Part shown: in pieces, positions 63,028 to 64,000 of the stretch
Layout of the letters: each line of letters begins with the position of its first letter
Position numbering within the stretch: the stretch's first letter is position 1
NCBI RefSeq assembly: GCF_035918095.1
Contig: NZ_CP109137.1
Span: 7,070,001 to 7,134,000 of the forward strand
DNA from: Streptomyces sp. NBC_01750
Lineage (GTDB): Bacteria > Actinomycetota > Actinomycetes > Streptomycetales > Streptomycetaceae
DNA: 64,000 nucleotides
Reading direction: 5' to 3'
Position numbers and translations under genes: made by a program
Notes under the pieces: generated by a model
What the model saw: only the letters and a program-made list of their open reading frames with translations
Told to the model about the DNA's origin: nothing
Databases searched by the model: none

Positions 63028-63855
63028 TCAGGCGAGCACCGGCCGGTTCCTGTCGGGCGCCGCTCCCGCCCTGTCGCGGCGCGCACCGCGCCGGGCGCCC
63101 GAGGCGGCGATCCGTTCGCTGGTACGGCTCCCTCGCTCGGCCTCGGCGAGCGGCCCCGGGAGGACTTCGAGCAGGGTGTGCTCGATCAGGTCTTGTCCTT
63201 CGAGGACCGTGCGGCGCCGCAGGACCCGCAGTTCGCGGCCGCACTCCTCGGCGATCCTCTCCAGGCCGGCGATGTCTCCGCGTTCGCAGAAATGCAGCAG
63301 CACCGACCCGGTGTCGGTCAGGTGGTGTACTGCTTCCTCGAGATATCTGCGGTGCGTGCGGTATCCGGCGTCCACGTACGCGCGTTCATGAACCGACCTG
63401 TAGGTGTAGTCCGCGGGAGCCAGTACGTAATTGGAGCTCCAGAAGATCCGGTCGAACCGGGCTCCGTCGTCGAGCGCGTCGAACAAATCGCTGTGCAGCG
63501 CTGTGACGCGGTCGGAGACACCGTGCCGCTCGGCGTTCAGCCGGGTGTTTTCCACAGCATTTTCATTGATGTCCGCCGCAACGGTCGTACAACCGGCAAG
63601 CGCAGCCTGAATGGCAATCACTCCGGCGCCGCAGCCGATCTCCAGCAGGGATGACGACGGGGTCAGCGAGTTGGTTCCGGTGAGCCCGAGAAATTCGAGC
63701 GCAATGCCGGTCGACGGTGAGTAGATCGGTGCGAATACCTCGTCCAGCAGATCCCACTCGCGGTTCACCATGGAGAACGTGCGGGGACGGTCCGGGTTTG
63801 TCATGGACCGGTTGCTGCGCTCCAGTGACTTGAGGTGACTTCGCACGTCGGACAT
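63028..63855 (-). CDS. PrmC/HemK-like SAM-dependent methyltransferase
   Basis: Protein of 275 aa. The SAM-binding motif is LLEIGCGAGVIAIQAALAGC, then VAADINENAVENTRLNAERH and the post-motif IFWSSNYVLAP. In PrmC-type enzymes this last position reads NPPY; here it is SSNY, so the acceptor is probably not glutamine. A very basic C-terminal tail (GARRGARRDRAG) follows. The ATG at 63855 has CCGGAGG upstream. It precedes pabAB by 51 bases in one transcription unit. Confidence 0.78.
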   Translation of the reverse strand: MSDVRSHLKSLERSNRSMTNPDRPRTFSMVNREWDLLDEVFAPIYSPSTGIALEFLGLTGTNSLTPSSSLLEIGCGAGVIAIQAALAGCTTVAADINENAVENTRLNAERHGVSDRVTALHSDLFDALDDGARFDRIFWSSNYVLAPADYTYRSVHERAYVDAGYRTHRRYLEEAVHHLTDTGSVLLHFCERGDIAGLERIAEECGRELRVLRRRTVLEGQDLIEHTLLEVLPGPLAEAERGSRTSERIAASGARRGARRDRAGAAPDRNRPVLA

Positions 63856-64000
63856 TGAACCTCCGGGACTAGGCCGAGCGCTGAATTTCTGACTCCTACT
63901 CTTCTCGGCTCGTGGCCGTCCCGGAAGGTGATCCGGTGACAAGCCGGGCCGCGCGAATGGTGGCGCGGACACCTCCCATTGCTTGTGACGTCAATCACAT

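Overview
High-GC, gene-dense DNA with GTG and CTG-rich start usage and typical actinobacterial families (PucR, TetR, SARP regulators, DUF6325/SHOCT pair, actinobacterial-type adenosine kinase) points to a Streptomyces-like chromosome. No rRNA, tRNA or CRISPR array was seen.

Region 1 (1-7492) is a purine-catabolism locus: a PucR-type regulator (cut by the window edge) faces a three-subunit xanthine dehydrogenase, an AzgA-type purine permease and an XdhC-type maturation factor. Region 2 (7724-15183) holds a TetR repressor with two visible operators facing an SDR gene, an aminotransferase with a Pro/Gln-rich tail, a YihY membrane protein, a GAP-family membrane protein, a DUF6325-SHOCT pair and a ClC chloride transporter. 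Region 3 (15311-27029) looks like a direct glucose-oxidation module: a gluconokinase fused to aldose 1-epimerase, a cyclase-family hydrolase, a GMC oxidoreductase, a glucose-dehydrogenase-like SDR, cytochrome bd (cydAB), a CPA1 antiporter that probably uses a CTG start, and a convergent GH15 trehalase/glucoamylase-type enzyme.

Region 4 (28795-34795) is a candidate immune/conflict island. A large membrane protein with a TIR-like domain and a beta-propeller is followed by a caspase-like protease with a C-terminal winged-helix domain, whose stop overlaps the start of a SLOG-like nucleotide-sensor protein (GTGA). A divergent pair (zinc-ribbon helical protein plus membrane protein) lies next to it. 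Region 5 (34871-43570) is a decay zone: an ISAs1 transposase remnant, an internally deleted aquaporin, truncated hydrolase, DUF427, CorA and Mrr-type fragments, interspersed with intact genes (DUF2975-HTH pair with a palindromic operator, DHA2 efflux pump, MOSC-reductase-ferredoxin fusion, CGNR regulator).

Region 6 (43571-63855) looks like an orphan biosynthetic gene cluster of about 20 kb. An 11-gene leftward operon encodes a HAD phosphatase, a transaldolase, a sulfotransferase, two dehydrogenases, a glycine/sarcosine-type N-methyltransferase, an MFS exporter, PAPS supply (cysC, cysD, cysN) and a flavoprotein. A divergent SARP activator begins a rightward group: metK, metF, adenosine kinase and a transaldolase homologue that has lost its Schiff-base lysine. 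A fused PabA-PabB aminodeoxychorismate synthase and a PrmC-like methyltransferase converge on it across a perfect 25-bp hairpin. The set suggests a sulfated, methylated sugar-phosphate and/or PABA-derived metabolite with its own sulfate- and methyl-donor supply; the product cannot be named from sequence alone.
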